Shown: positions 1 through 10,075, counted from the first letter of the stretch. The stretch is DNA of 64,000 nt from Arachis hypogaea (GCF_003086295.3 NC_092040.1:54415559-54479558); one strand, 5' to 3'. Program-made: numbers and translations. Notes: generated from the sequence alone by a model not told the origin.

Positions 1-372
1 TTAGATTCAACTTTTATTATAGTTGAGAGAGATAACTAAGTTAGACCTCTAAATTCCCTTATCTTGCCAAAAGTTGTTTTACAATTATTATTTATTTTTA
101 ATTGCCATTTAATTTACTCATCATTTAAATTACTTGCTTCTCACCTTCTAAACCCCGATTACAACCTTCATAACCAATAATAAGAACATACTTCCTCGCA
201 GTTCCTTGAGAAGACGACCCGAGGTTTGAATACTCAGTTAACAATTTCTAAAGGGGTTTGTTACTTGTGACACCCAAAACGTTTGTACGAAGGGATTTTT
301 GTCGGTTTAGAGACTATATCTACAACGCGACTGTTTTTATGAAATTCTTTACTGGCAAAAATCCTAACGTCA
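1..372 (+). repeat. 3' end of an LTR of a non-Athila retrotransposon
   Basis: The block GACGACCCGAGGTTTGAATA followed by a TTTGTACGA.GGGAT stretch and a 'TTTAGAGACTATA' run recurs at about 8411-8520 and 9376-9485. Each time a terminus ending in TCA follows within about 100 bases. Here the terminus is GTCA at 372, after which the sequence becomes Athila protease coding sequence. I read this as the right-hand LTR end of an element that inserted into element 1. The rest lies upstream of the window, so neither the target duplication nor the family can be confirmed. Confidence 0.7.
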
Positions 373-1194
373 GAGGCTCACACTGAGACCATAGAGATTC
401 CATTGGATTTACTTCTGCCATTCATGAGCTCTGATAAGTATTCTTCCTCTGAAGAGGATGAAGATGTCACTGAAGAGCAAGTTGCTAAATACCTTGGAGC
501 AATCATGAAACTAAATGACAAGTTATTTGGTAATGAGACTTGGGAGGATGAACCCCCTTTGCTCACCAAAGAACTGGATGACTTGTCTAGGCAGAAATTA
601 CCTCAAAAGAGACAGGACCCTGGGAAGTTCTTAATACCTTGTACCATAGGCACCATGACCTTTGAGAAGGCTCTGTGTGACCTAGGGTCAAGCATAAACC
701 TCATGCCTCTCTCTGTAATGGAGAAGCTAGGAATCTTTGAGGTGCAAGCTGCAAGAATCTCACTAGAGATGGCAGATAATTCAAGAAAACAAGCTTATGG
801 ACTTGTAGAGGATGTTCTGGTAAAAGTTAAAAACCATTACATCCATGCTGATTTCATAGTCCTAAAGACTGGGAAGTGCATGGATGAATCCATCATCCTT
901 GGCAGACCCTTCCTAGCCACAGCAAAGGCTGTGATTGATGATGACAGAGGAGAATTGATTATTCAAGTGAATGAAGAATCCCTTGTGTTTAAGGCTCAAG
1001 GATATCCCTCTGTAACTATGGAAAGGAAGCATGAAGAGCTTCTCTCAAAACAGAGTCAAACAGAGCCCCCACAGTCAAACTCTAAGTTTGGTGTTGGGAG
1101 GCCACAACCAAACTCTAAGTTTGGTGTTGAACCCCCACATTCAAACTCTAAGTTTGGTGTTGGGAGGTTCCAACATTGCTCTGAGTATCTGTGA
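373..1194 (+). pseudogene. 3' part of gag-pro: retropepsin-like aspartic protease
   Basis: The frame is open from the insertion junction to TGA at 1192-1194. The first ATG at 403 is internal, because element 4 shows that the frame continues from gag. It starts with an acidic Ser/Glu-rich linker. Retropepsin follows: the catalytic motif is C-D-L-G-S-S (Asp at about residue 93 counted from 403), in place of the usual D-T/S-G-A. An I-I-L-G-R-P-F-L motif follows, as is common in Athila protease. The C terminus holds three 11-residue repeats beginning N-S-K-F-G-V. The frame stops before any RT. In life it would mature the Gag polyprotein inside virus-like particles. It cannot act alone here because gag and the LTR promoter are missing. 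Confidence 0.85.
1078..1176 (+). repeat. Three 33-bp tandem repeats in protease C terminus (NSKFGV units)
   Basis: Units begin at 1078, 1111 and 1144. Each opens with AACTCTAAGTTTGGTGTT, encoding N-S-K-F-G-V. The DNA core AAGTTTGGTGT is the same motif found in the noncoding leaders and immediately before LTRs. The same three units sit at 34184-34282 in element 4; one degenerate unit (K-F-S-V-G) is in the 62-kb element. Confidence 0.85.
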
Positions 1195-1230
1195 GGCTCC
1201 ATGAGAGCCCAATGTCAACCTACTGACATT

Positions 1231-1260
1231 AAAGAAGCGCTTGTTGGGAGGCAACCCAAT
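1231..1260 (+). promoter_or_regulatory. Conserved post-gag-pol hairpin block
   Basis: AAAGAAGCGCTT is followed by a stem with arms GTTGGG (1243-1248) and CCCAAT (1255-1260) and loop AGGCAA. The block lies 36 bases after the gag-pro stop. Homologous blocks follow the last gag-pol codon in all six Athila-like copies of this window. Arm changes keep pairing (see findings). The function is unknown. Confidence 0.6.
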
Positions 1261-1399
1261 GTTATATTTATCTATTTTCCTTTGTTATTTTATGTTTTCT
1301 ATAGGTTGATGATCATGGGAAGTCACAAAATCAATTGAAAAAGAAAAAACAGAATGAAAAACAGAAAGAAAAACAGCACACCCTGGAGAAAAACTTGCT

Positions 1400-1538
1400 G
1401 GCGTTTAAATGCCTGTAAGGGCAGCAAATGGGCGTTTAACGCCAGAAAGGGGCACCAGACTGGCGTTAAACGCCAGGAAAGGACAAGAAGTTGGCGTTAA
1501 ACGCCAGAAATGGGCACCAGCCCGGCGTTTAACGCCAG
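1400..1538 (+). repeat. 31-bp-phased palindrome array (5 units)
   Basis: GGCG cores start at 1400, 1431, 1462, 1493 and 1524, a strict 31-bp period. Each unit carries a complete or slightly degenerate GGCGTT-T/A-AACGCC palindrome, and the intervening sequence differs between units. The array lies in noncoding DNA between gag-pro and ORF2. Confidence 0.85.
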
Positions 1539-1549
1539 AATTGGCATAA

Positions 1550-2035
1550 AGAGCATTTTTGCTCACCACTTGGTGCAGGGATGAATTTTCCTTGACACCT
1601 CAGGATCTGTGGACCCCACAGGATCCCCACCTACCCCACCACTCTCTCTCTTCTTCACCCATTCACCAATCACCTCAACACCTCTTCCCCAAAAACCCCT
1701 CACCTATCAAATCCCACTATTCTCTTCACCACTCACATCCATCCTTCATAAAACCCCACATACCTCACCATTCAAATTCAAACCACTTTCCCTCCCAAAC
1801 CCACCCATAATGGCCGAACCATACACCCCCTCTCCACTCCTATATAAACCCATCTTCACTCCTTCATTTTCAAACAACCTAAACACCACTTCTCCCCCTT
1901 GGTCGAACCATAAAGCCATCTCTATCTCCTCTATTTCTTCTTCTACTCTCTTCTTTCTTCTTTTGCTCGAGGACGAGCAAACCTTCTAAGTTTGGTGTGG
2001 TAAAAACATTGCTTTTTGTTTTTCCATAACCATTT
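1550..2035 (+). promoter_or_regulatory. ORF2 internal promoter and structured leader
   Basis: A C/T-rich, coding-poor stretch leads to a TATA box, TATATAAACC, at 1841-1850. A pyrimidine-rich leader rich in CTT and TCT runs to about 1963. A perfect 8-bp hairpin follows at 1962-1981 (TTTGCTCG, loop AGGA, CGAGCAAA). AAGTTTGGTGT is at 1988-1998 and the ORF2 ATG at 2036. All six copies in the window share this order. A promoter is the simplest reading. A splice acceptor in the pyrimidine tract is the alternative. Confidence 0.55.
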
Positions 2036-3160
2036 ATGGCATCTAAGGCCGGAGAAACCTCTAGAAAGAGGAAAGGGAAGGCAAAAGCTTCCACCTCCGA
2101 GTCATGGGAGATGGAGAGATTCATCTCAAGGGTGCATCAAGACCACTTCTATGAAGTTGTGGCCATGAAGAAAGTGATCCCCGAGGTCCCTTTCAAACTC
2201 AAAAAGAGTGAATATCCAGAGATCCAACATGAGATCCGAAGAAGAGGTTGGGAAGTTCTTACCAACCCCATTCAACAAGTCGGAGTCTTAATGGTTCAAG
2301 AGTTCTATGCTAATGCATGGATCACCAAGAACCATGATCAAAGTGTGAACCCAGACCCAACGAATTGGCTTACAATGGTTCGGGGGAAATGCTTAGATTT
2401 TAGTCCGGAAAATGTAAGGTTGGCATTTAACTTGCCCTTGATGCAAGGAGATGAACACCCTTACACTAGAAGGGTCAACTTTGATCAAAGGTTGGACCAA
2501 GTACTCATAGACATTTGTGAAGAGGGCGCTCAATGGAAGAGAGATTCAAGAGCGAAGCCGGTTCAACTGAGAAGGCATGACCTCAAACCCTTGGCTAGAG
2601 GATGGTTGGAGTTTATCCAATGCTCAATCATTCCCACTAGCAACCGGTCCGAAGTTACTATAGATCGGGCTATCATGATTCATAGTATCATGATTGGAGA
2701 AGAATTAGAAGTTCATGAGGTTATAGCCCAAGAATTTTATAAGGTGGCGAACAAGTCCTCTACCTTGGCAAGGTTAGCCTACCCTCATCTCATTTGTCAC
2801 CTCTGTTATTCAGTCGGAATTGACATAGAGGGAGACACCCTCATTGATGAGGACAAGCCCATCACTAAGAAAAGGATGGAGCAAACAAGAGATCCCACTC
2901 ATCATGAAATCCCTGAGATGCCTCAAGGGATGCACTTTCCTCCTCAAAACTATTGGGAGCAAATCAACACCTCCCTAGGAGAATTGAGTTCCAACATGGG
3001 ACAACTAAGGGTGGAGCACCAAGAACATTCCATTCTCCTCCATGAAATTAGAGAAGATCAAAGACTCATGAGAGAGGAGCAACAAAGGCAAGGAAGAGAC
3101 ATTGAGGAGCTCAAGCACTCCATAAGATCTTCAAGAGGAAGAACAAGCTGCCATCACTAA
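2036..3160 (+). CDS. ORF2, Athila-type extra protein (putative plant transposon protein domain)
   Basis: This is an intact 374-residue frame. The start at 2036 is chosen because ATGGCATC.AAGGC is shared with element 4. The N terminus is basic (RKRKGKAK-type). The body carries R-G-W-E-V-L-T-N-P, then V-Q-E-F-Y-A-N-A-W, D-F-S-P and, near residues 195-225, R-G-W-L-E-F-I-Q..I-P-T-S-N-R-S-E-V-T. I know this pattern from plant retroelement proteins labelled 'putative plant transposon protein'. The last 70 residues look like a charged coiled coil (repeated L/I spacing with many E, R and Q). Athila ORFs in this position are often called env-like, but I see no signal peptide or membrane segment here, so an envelope role is not supported. 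The function is unknown. The frame has no stops although the element has lost its 5' half. Confidence 0.85.
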   Translation: MASKAGETSRKRKGKAKASTSESWEMERFISRVHQDHFYEVVAMKKVIPEVPFKLKKSEYPEIQHEIRRRGWEVLTNPIQQVGVLMVQEFYANAWITKNHDQSVNPDPTNWLTMVRGKCLDFSPENVRLAFNLPLMQGDEHPYTRRVNFDQRLDQVLIDICEEGAQWKRDSRAKPVQLRRHDLKPLARGWLEFIQCSIIPTSNRSEVTIDRAIMIHSIMIGEELEVHEVIAQEFYKVANKSSTLARLAYPHLICHLCYSVGIDIEGDTLIDEDKPITKKRMEQTRDPTHHEIPEMPQGMHFPPQNYWEQINTSLGELSSNMGQLRVEHQEHSILLHEIREDQRLMREEQQRQGRDIEELKHSIRSSRGRTSCHH

Positions 3161-4018
3161 GGTGGACCCGTTCTTTAATCTCCTTGTTCTATATTTTCCT
3201 GTTTTTCGAATTTTCATGCTTATGTTCATCTATGTTTGTGTCTTATGATCATTGGTGTCTTAGTGTCTATACCTTAAAGTTATGAATGTCCTATGAATCC
3301 ATCACCTTTCTTAAATGAAAAATGTTCTTAATTGAAAAAGAGAAGAATTGCATGAATTTTGAATTTTATAACAGATTAATTATTTTGATGTGGTGGCAAT
3401 ACTTTTGACCTCTGAATGTATGCTTGAATAGTGCATATGTCTTTTGAATTTGTTGTTCGTGAATGTTGTCTTGAAAGAATGATGAAAAAGGAGACATGTT
3501 ACTGAGGATCTGAAAAATCATAAAAATGATTCTTGAAGCAAGAAAAAGCAGTGAGTTTTCTAAAAAAAAACGAAAAAAAGGGAGGAAAAAGAAAAAGAAA
3601 AAAAATAATAAAGTTGTGATCCAAGGCAAAAAGAGTGTGCTTAAGAACCCTGGACACCTCTAATTGGGGACTCTAGCAAAGCTGAGTCACAATCTGAAAA
3701 GGTTCACCTAGTTATGTGTCTGTGGCATGTATGTATCCGATGGTAATACTGGAAGACAGAGTGCTTTGGGCCACGGCCAAGACTCATAAAATAGCTGTGT
3801 TCAAGAATCATCATACATAACTAGGAGAATCAATAACACTATCTGGATTCTGAGTTCCTAGAGAAGCCAATCATTCTAAATTTCAAAGGATAAAGTGAGA
3901 TGCCAAAACTGTTCAGAGGCAAAAAGCTAAAGCCCCGCTCATCTGATTAATACTGATCTTCATAGATGTTTTTGGAATTCATTGCATATTCTCTTCTTTT
4001 TATCTTATTTGATTTTCA
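3161..4018 (+). other. Noncoding spacer between ORF2 and 3' LTR
   Basis: No credible ORF is present. It holds a purine-rich run at about 3540-3610 and blocks that recur in the same order in elements 3, 4 and 5, for example GTGTGCTTAAGAACCCTGGA and the stretch around 'CCCCGCTCAT'. Such strong conservation of a noncoding segment is typical of an internal 3' region of an active family. Confidence 0.7.
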
Positions 4019-4056
4019 GTTGCTTGGGGACAAGCAACAATTTAAGTTTGGTGTTG
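4019..4056 (+). promoter_or_regulatory. Pre-LTR hairpin plus AAGTTTGGTGT (PPT position)
   Basis: Perfect 8-bp stem GTTGCTTG / CAAGCAAC with loop GGGA at 4019-4038. AAGTTTGGTGT is at 4044-4054, two bases before the LTR start at 4057. By position this is where plus-strand DNA synthesis should be primed, yet the motif is not a polypurine tract. Confidence 0.65.
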
Positions 4057-5684
4057 TGATGAGCGGATAATTTGTACGCTTTTTGGCATTGTTTTTAGTA
4101 TGTTTTTAGTTTGTTTTAGTTAGTTTTTAGCATATTTTTATTAGTTTTTAGTTAAAATTCACTTTTCTGGACTTTACTATGAGTTTGTGTGTTTTTCTGT
4201 GATTTCAGGTATTTTCTGGCTGAAATTGAAGGACCTGAGCAAAAATCTGATTCAGAGGCTGAAAAGGACTGCAGATGCTATTGGATTCTGACCTCCCTGC
4301 ACTCGAAGTGGATTTTCTGGAGATAAAGAAACCTAATTGGCGCGCTCTCAATTGCTTTGGAAAGTAGACATTCTGGGCTTTCCAGCAATATATAATAGTC
4401 CATACTTTACCCGAGATTTGATGGCCCAAACCGGCGTTCCAAATCAGCTCAAAACTGCCCGGCGTTAAACGCCGGAACTGGCACAAGAATGGGAGTTAAA
4501 CGCCCAAACTGGCACAAAAGCTGGCGTTTAACTCCAAGAGAAGTCTCTACACGAAAATGCTTCAATGCTCAGCCCAAGCACACACCAAGTGGGCCCGAAA
4601 GTGGATTTTTATGTAATTTACTCATCTTTGTAAACCCTAGGCTACTAGTTCTCTACAAATAGGACCTTTTACTATTGTATTCTCATCTTGGTAGCTATCT
4701 TTGAGTAGTCTTATGCTATCTTAGATCATGGGGCTGGCCTCTTGGCCATGCCTAGACCTTGTTCTTATGTATTTTCAACAGTGGAGTTTCTACACACCAT
4801 AGATTAAGGTGTGGAGCTCTGCTGTACCTCGAGTATTAATGCAATTACTATTGTTCTTCTATTCAATTCAGCTTATTCTTGTTCTAAGATATCACTTGTT
4901 CCTCAACTTGATGAATGTGATGATCCGTGACACTCATCACCATTTTCACCTATGAACGTGTGCCTGACAACCACCTCCGTTCTACCTTAGATTTAGTGAA
5001 TATCTCTTGGATCCCTTAATCAGAATATTCGTGGTATAAGCTAGAATTGATGGCGGCATTCAAGAGAATCCAGAAGGTCTAAACCTTGTCTGTGGTATTC
5101 TGAGTAGGATTCAATGATTGAATAACTGTGACGAGCTTCAAACTCGCGATTGTGGGGCGTTAGTGACAGACGCAAAAGAATCACTGGATTCTATTCCGAC
5201 ATGATCGAGAACCGGCAGCTGAATAGCCGTGCTGTGACAGAGCGCGTTGAACATTTTCACTGAGAGGACGGGACTGTAGCCACTGACAACGGTGATGCCC
5301 AACATACAGCTTGCCATGGAAAGGAGTAAGAAGGATTGGATGAAGACAGTAGGAAAGCAGAGAGACGGAAGGGACAAAGCATCTCCATGTGCTTATCTGA
5401 AATTCTCACCAATGAATTACATAAGTATCTCTATCTTTATTTTATGCTTTATTCATAAATCATTCATAACCATTTGAATCTGCCTGACTGAGATTTACAA
5501 GATGACCATAGCTTGCTTCATACCAACAAACTCCGTGGGATCGACCCTTACTTGCGTAAGGTTTATTACTTGGACGACCCAGTGCACTTGCTGGTTAGTT
5601 GTGCGAAGTTGTGATAAAGAATTGAGATTGCAATTGAGCGTACCATGTTGATGGCGCCATTGATGATCACAATTTTGTGCACCA
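4057..5684 (+). repeat. 3' LTR of element 1
   Basis: It starts TGATGAGCGGATAATTTGTA and ends TTTTGTGCACCA, 1628 bp. It contains palindrome cores at 4433, 4461, 4492 and 4523 and a TGGCC-TCTT-GGCCA hairpin at about 4736. CAAATAGG near 4656 is a possible TATA equivalent. The last 70 bases include TGATGGCGCCATTGATGATC, a PBS-like stretch inside the LTR. Confidence 0.85.
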
Positions 5685-6318
5685 AAAGCACAACCCAATT
5701 GATTGAAAATTTTCGAAACTTGCTTGAATTATCTATATTTTGTGAAGCATGCTTTGAGCTAAAGAACACAAGCTTGTGAGACTTGAGCCTATTGATGTGG
5801 TTACATCTTATAACCACTTATTTCTCTTCTTGTGTGCAATTGTTCTCTTTCTATGATTGTGATCCTTGATTTGTCCAATTCTATATGTCCAATTATTCCT
5901 TGTATTCATGCATTTATATGATTGAGGTCATTATTTCATTAGCTCACTTAACCAAATAGCCTACCTTTTACCATCCATTGCAACCAAATTTGAGCCTATG
6001 CTTAACTCAATTATTCTTCATTTTAGCACATTACAAGCCCTGAAGCGGAAAACAACAAAAGTCCCTTGTTTGGATCTTTGATTGGTTTAGGCTAGTGAGA
6101 GTGTCTATTATTCAAATTTGGGGAGATTTGGGAATATTGGTTGGGATAGAAGGGATGTTTTCTATTTTTATATTTGGAAATTGGGTGTATGCTCATGTAT
6201 TGATTAAGTGCAAGACCTTATGCATTGATATTCTTGAAAGAAAAAAATGATGAGAAAAAAATAAAAGAAAAAGAAAAAATTTATTATATGGAAAAGAAAA
6301 GAAAAGCAAAATATAGGA

Positions 6319-6382
<64 letters not shown>

Positions 6383-7040
6383 AAAGAAAGAAAAGGAGGA
6401 AAATAATAAAAAGGGGGCAATTGTGAAGCTCAATAAAAGATTAATGCATAAGTGTTGTGAAATGAAAAGAAAATGCATGAGTATGTTGAAAAGTGAAAGA
6501 TGGGTAGTTAGGTTAGAACTCAATTATATAGGCCATTATATAGGTTAGGTGGGAAAGTTTAAGCTCATCAAAGGTCCAAATTCTAGTCCACTTATCCATA
6601 TATGATCCCACTTTGACCCTAGCCCCATTACAACCTTTGAGAAAGACCTCATGATATTTGTATGTATGCATTGAATATGTGTTGATTGTTAGAAGAAAAT
6701 CAAATTTTGGAAAGCATGATTAGAAGAGAATTGAGTGAATTAACCCTTAAACACTTGAGTGAATAGAGTGGATACACATCCGGTGAGGGTTCAAAAGTTC
6801 AATTACATGTGTTCACCCATATTATCTATATTCTTGCAAGCTCGAATTTCTTTTGATAATTCAATACAATTGTGGCAAGCTCGAATAGAGTGCTCTAGCT
6901 CTCATGCTTATACATGTTCTCTTGGAAGTTGAATTATGTTGACCAAGCATTTGCATTCACTTTAGGTAGTTGCATTTAGATAGGACTCATATGGTTTAGT
7001 TGCATCAAATAAAGATCATACCCCTTGTTTCCTTCTTATT
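5685..7040 (+). other. Internal 3' noncoding region of retrotransposon B
   Basis: A/T-rich DNA without a credible ORF lies between the end of element 1 and the hairpin-PPT of the next LTR. Stretches describing a GA-rich tract (about 6237-6420) and a TA microsatellite are typical of 3' internal regions of plant Ty3/gypsy elements. Element 1 appears to have inserted here. The coding part of element B is not in the window. Confidence 0.55.
6327..6379. repeat. (TA)n microsatellite
   Basis: Uninterrupted alternating A and T of about 50 bases, flanked by A-rich DNA. Confidence 0.95.
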
Positions 7041-7079
7041 TTGGCATGAGGACATGCTAAGGCTTAAGTGTGGGGAGGT
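7041..7079 (+). promoter_or_regulatory. Hairpin plus polypurine tract before LTR B
   Basis: TTGGCATG, loop AGGA and CATGCTAA form an 8-bp stem with one G-U pair. CTTAAGTGTGGGGAGG follows, and the LTR starts at 7080. The architecture equals that of the Athila elements, but the LTR family is unrelated. Confidence 0.6.
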
Positions 7080-8569
7080 TGATAAACACCGTTTTTAGGG
7101 TTTATCTTGTGTTGAATTTAGAGTATTTTGCTAACCTTTTCTCACATTTAGCCAATGAATTAGCATGATTTTGTGATCTCTCCCTTATTTGTGCTTAATT
7201 GTAAAAACATGCTTTCTATGCCTCTAATTTGATAATTTTAATTCTCTCTTGATTCCATAAGGTGCCTTGATGTGTTTTCTAGTAATCTCAGGATGAAATA
7301 GGCTTGGAATGGATCAAAGGAGCAAGGAAGGAAGCATGCAAGTGGAGAGAAGCATCAAAAGCCTCAGAATTGATCCCGGCCAAGGACGCGCACGCGCACC
7401 AGGTGCTCGCGCGCACCTCGCGAAATTGGCCAGGGACGCGTACGCGTATCATGCGCGTCCGCGCTGAAGGCCGCATGTGATTTTTAAATAGAATACGTGC
7501 CCAGTGATTTCTGGGAAGCTGTGGGGCCAAGTTACAACCAATTTTGGCACCAAAGTGCTTTAAAGGACCAAGGATTGAAGGGGAAAGCATCATTCTACCA
7601 TTCTAGCATTTTTAGTTCATTCATTCACATTAGGATTAGTTTAGAGTTAGTTTCTAGAGAGAGAAGCTCTCACTTCTCTCTAGAATTAGAATTAGGATTA
7701 GGTTTAGGTTAATCTCCCCTCTTAGATCTAGATTTAATTCATTATTTGATTTACTAGTCCTTTATCAATTCTTACTCCCCTCTTCTTCCTCTTTCTAATT
7801 TTGTACTTTAATCATTGTAATTCTTTACTTTGTTATGGATCTATTTTTGTTCTTTTGTTTTCTTTTAATAATGCAATTTGAGGTAATTCATGATAATTGT
7901 GATTTCCTTGATTGTTGTTGTTAATTCTTTGTATTCAATTGTCGTTAGAATTCATTCTTGTTGTAATCTACTATACTTTTCTTTTGTACCTTCCAAGTGT
8001 TTGATGAAATGCTTGGAATGATGTTAGAGTAGAATTTTATGTCCTTGGCTTGGGAAGGTAACTTAGGAACTCTTGAGTTACTAATATCCAAGTAATTGAT
8101 AGTTGATAGCCATTGACTCTAGCCTTCATTAATTCAATTAGTGGAAACCTAGGATTTATGGATTTGGATTGATATAACTCACTTGACTTTCCTTTGCTAC
8201 TTGTTAGAGGATGACTTAGTGGGATTGATCCTTGCAACTATCATAATTGTGGCTAGTGATAATGATAGAGATCCTTGACCACCAAACCTTGCCAAGACCA
8301 TTTTCTTATTAGAATTTCATTACCATTTACTAATCATGTTTCTCACCTAAAACCCCAAAATAAACAAGTCCATAACCAATAAAAAGAATACTACCCTGCA
8401 AGTCATTTGAGAGACGACCCGAGGTTTAAATACTTCGGTTTATAGATTTTAGGGGTTTGTACTTGTGACAAACAAATTTTTGTATGAAAGGATTATTGTT
8501 GGTTTAGAGACTATATACTTTACAACGAGACTTCATTGGTGAAATTCTAAACCATCAAAAATCCAATCA
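7080..8569 (+). repeat. LTR of retrotransposon B (3' LTR)
   Basis: It starts TGATAAACACCG right after a PPT and ends near AAAATCCAATCA, about 1490 bp. It has a CG-rich island at 7385-7475 with the self-complementary ACGCGTACGCGT. GAGACGACCCGAGG near 8411 relates its 3' third to the LTR ends at 1-372 and 8570-9534. The right boundary is uncertain by a few bases. Confidence 0.7.
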
Positions 8570-9534
8570 TCATGGCTGTACAGTTAGGCGACGCGTCACA
8601 GTGACGAAAATCAGCATGGTAGATTTCACCCTCAGCAATTTCTGGGCTATTTCCGGCCCAGTTTCAAGCCAGAAAACACAGATTAAAGGCTGCAAAGTGG
8701 AGGAATGAGGGGGGACTCATAATTCACTTTTCATAATTTAGATGTAGTTTTTAGAGAGAGAGGTTCTCTCCTCTCTCTTAGGATTTAGGATTTAGAATTT
8801 CTCTTAATTTTAGGATTATCTCATCTTCTTCATATCAGGTTCAATGTTCCTTTTATCTATTTTCTCAATTTAGTTTATGAACTCTTTATGTTTAGATTGA
8901 TTTTCTATTTAATACAATTTGAGGTATTTCAGATTTATGATTGTTTTATTCTATTTATGATACTTTCAATTTAAATTAGATTTATTTTCCCTTTTGCTTT
9001 GGTTAAGTAATTGGTAACACTTGAGTTATCAAACTCAGCTGTTGATTGAAATTGGAATTACTGATTAATCTGGATCACTCTAAAGCTAGTCCTTCCATAG
9101 GGATTGACTAGGACTTGAGGATCAAGCTAATTAGTACACTTGACCTTCCTTTGTTTAGTAAAGGCTGACCAAGTAGGGTTGAAACCCAATTCTCATCACA
9201 CCTGATAAGGATAACTAGGATAGGAATTCCAGTTCTCATACCTTGCTAAGAGTTTTTCAATTATTAATTTATTTCCCTTGCAATTTATTTTCCTTGCTCA
9301 ATATTTCAAAAAAACCCAAAAATATACAATTTTCCATAACCAATAATAAACACACCTCCCTGCAATTCCTTGAGAAGACGACTCGAGGTTTGAATACTCG
9401 GTTATCAATTTTATTGGGTTTGCTTAAGCGACAACCTAACTTTTGTACGAAAGGATTCTCTATTGATTTAGAAACTATACTTACAACGCGATTATATTTG
9501 TGAATTTCTTTATCGAGAGAAAATCCAATTGTCA
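8570..9534 (+). repeat. Truncated LTR fragment related to the LTR at 1-372
   Basis: The 3' half matches LTR B and the fragment at 1-372 in block order and ends AATTGTCA at 9534. The LTR start is missing, cut at the LTR B junction. The right end abuts the last codons of ORF2 of element 2, so this element most likely inserted there. Confidence 0.65.
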
Positions 9535-9635
9535 GGTGGCGTCTTCTTCCTCTTGAAGAACCAATGGAGTTTTTAAGCTCCTTTATGTCTCTTCCTTGCC
9601 TTTGTTGCTCCTCTTTCATGGCCTTTTGGTGGCAT
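9535..9635 (-). pseudogene. ORF2 remnant with internal deletion
   Basis: The start-codon context (CATAACCATTAATG, minus strand, ATG at 9635) is followed after about 13 bases by sequence for E-E-Q-Q-R-Q-G-R-D, which in intact copies lies about 25 residues from the ORF2 end. About 1 kb of the gene is therefore missing, and the join is out of frame. The last codons run into the foreign LTR at 9534. Confidence 0.75.
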
Positions 9636-10075
9636 TAATGGTTATGGAAAAACAAAAAGCAGAGCTTTTTTCCACACCAAACTTAAAAGGTTTGCTCATC
9701 CTCGAGCAAAAGAAGAAAGAAAGTATTAGAGGAAGAAGAGATGGAGGAGATGGAGGTGTGTGAAAGGTTCGGCCAAGGGGGGTTTTGGGTGGTTATGAGG
9801 TGTGAAAAGGAAGGAGTGATGAAGGGCTTATATAGGAGTGGAGTGGAGAGGGAATTCTGGTAATAGGGGTGGGGTTTGGGAGGGAGATGGTATGAATTTG
9901 AATGGGTGGGGGTAGGTGGGTTGTATGATGGTTTTGGAGGAGAAATAGAGGTGATTGGTGGAGGTTATTTTAGGGAAGAGTGTTATGGAAAAGTGTGAAA
10001 AGGAGAGAGAGTGAGTTAGGGTAGGTGGGGATCTTGTGGGGTTCACAGATTTTGAGGTGTCAAGAAATTCTAGTC
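9636..10075 (-). promoter_or_regulatory. ORF2 internal promoter and hairpin of element 2
   Basis: The minus-strand TATA box CCTATATAAG is at 9837-9828. A pyrimidine-rich leader follows. The hairpin at 9710-9691 reads TTTGCTCG, AGGA, TGAGCAAA (last pair G-U), and AAGTTTGGTGT is at 9684-9674. The promoter module is intact although the ORF2 it would drive is gone. Confidence 0.55.

Larger units (their letters stand above)
373..5684 (+). mobile_element. Athila-like element 1, 5'-truncated, gag-pro/ORF2 type without RT
   Basis: The remaining order is the protease end of gag-pro, a post-ORF hairpin, a 31-bp palindrome array, an ORF2 promoter and leader, ORF2, a noncoding spacer, a hairpin with PPT-position motif, and the 3' LTR. 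The protease and ORF2 are close to identical to those of element 4. As there, no reverse transcriptase or integrase lies between protease and ORF2, so both belong to the same non-autonomous subfamily. The 5' half is cut off by the LTR ending at 372. The 5 bases after the LTR are AAAGC; the matching left duplication is outside the window. Confidence 0.85.

Noticed and set aside
1559..1989. Pro/Ser-rich open frames upstream of ORF2
   Set aside because: They arise from the C/T-rich promoter and leader, overlap each other in two frames and are not kept between copies.
2036..3160. ORF2 as a retroviral envelope gene
   Set aside because: The position fits the env-like ORF of Athila, but I find no signal peptide, furin-type site or membrane helix. 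The ends are basic and coiled-coil.
6193..6523. Minus-strand open frames over the TA microsatellite
   Set aside because: They encode only Ile-Tyr runs from the (TA)n repeat and low-complexity flanks.
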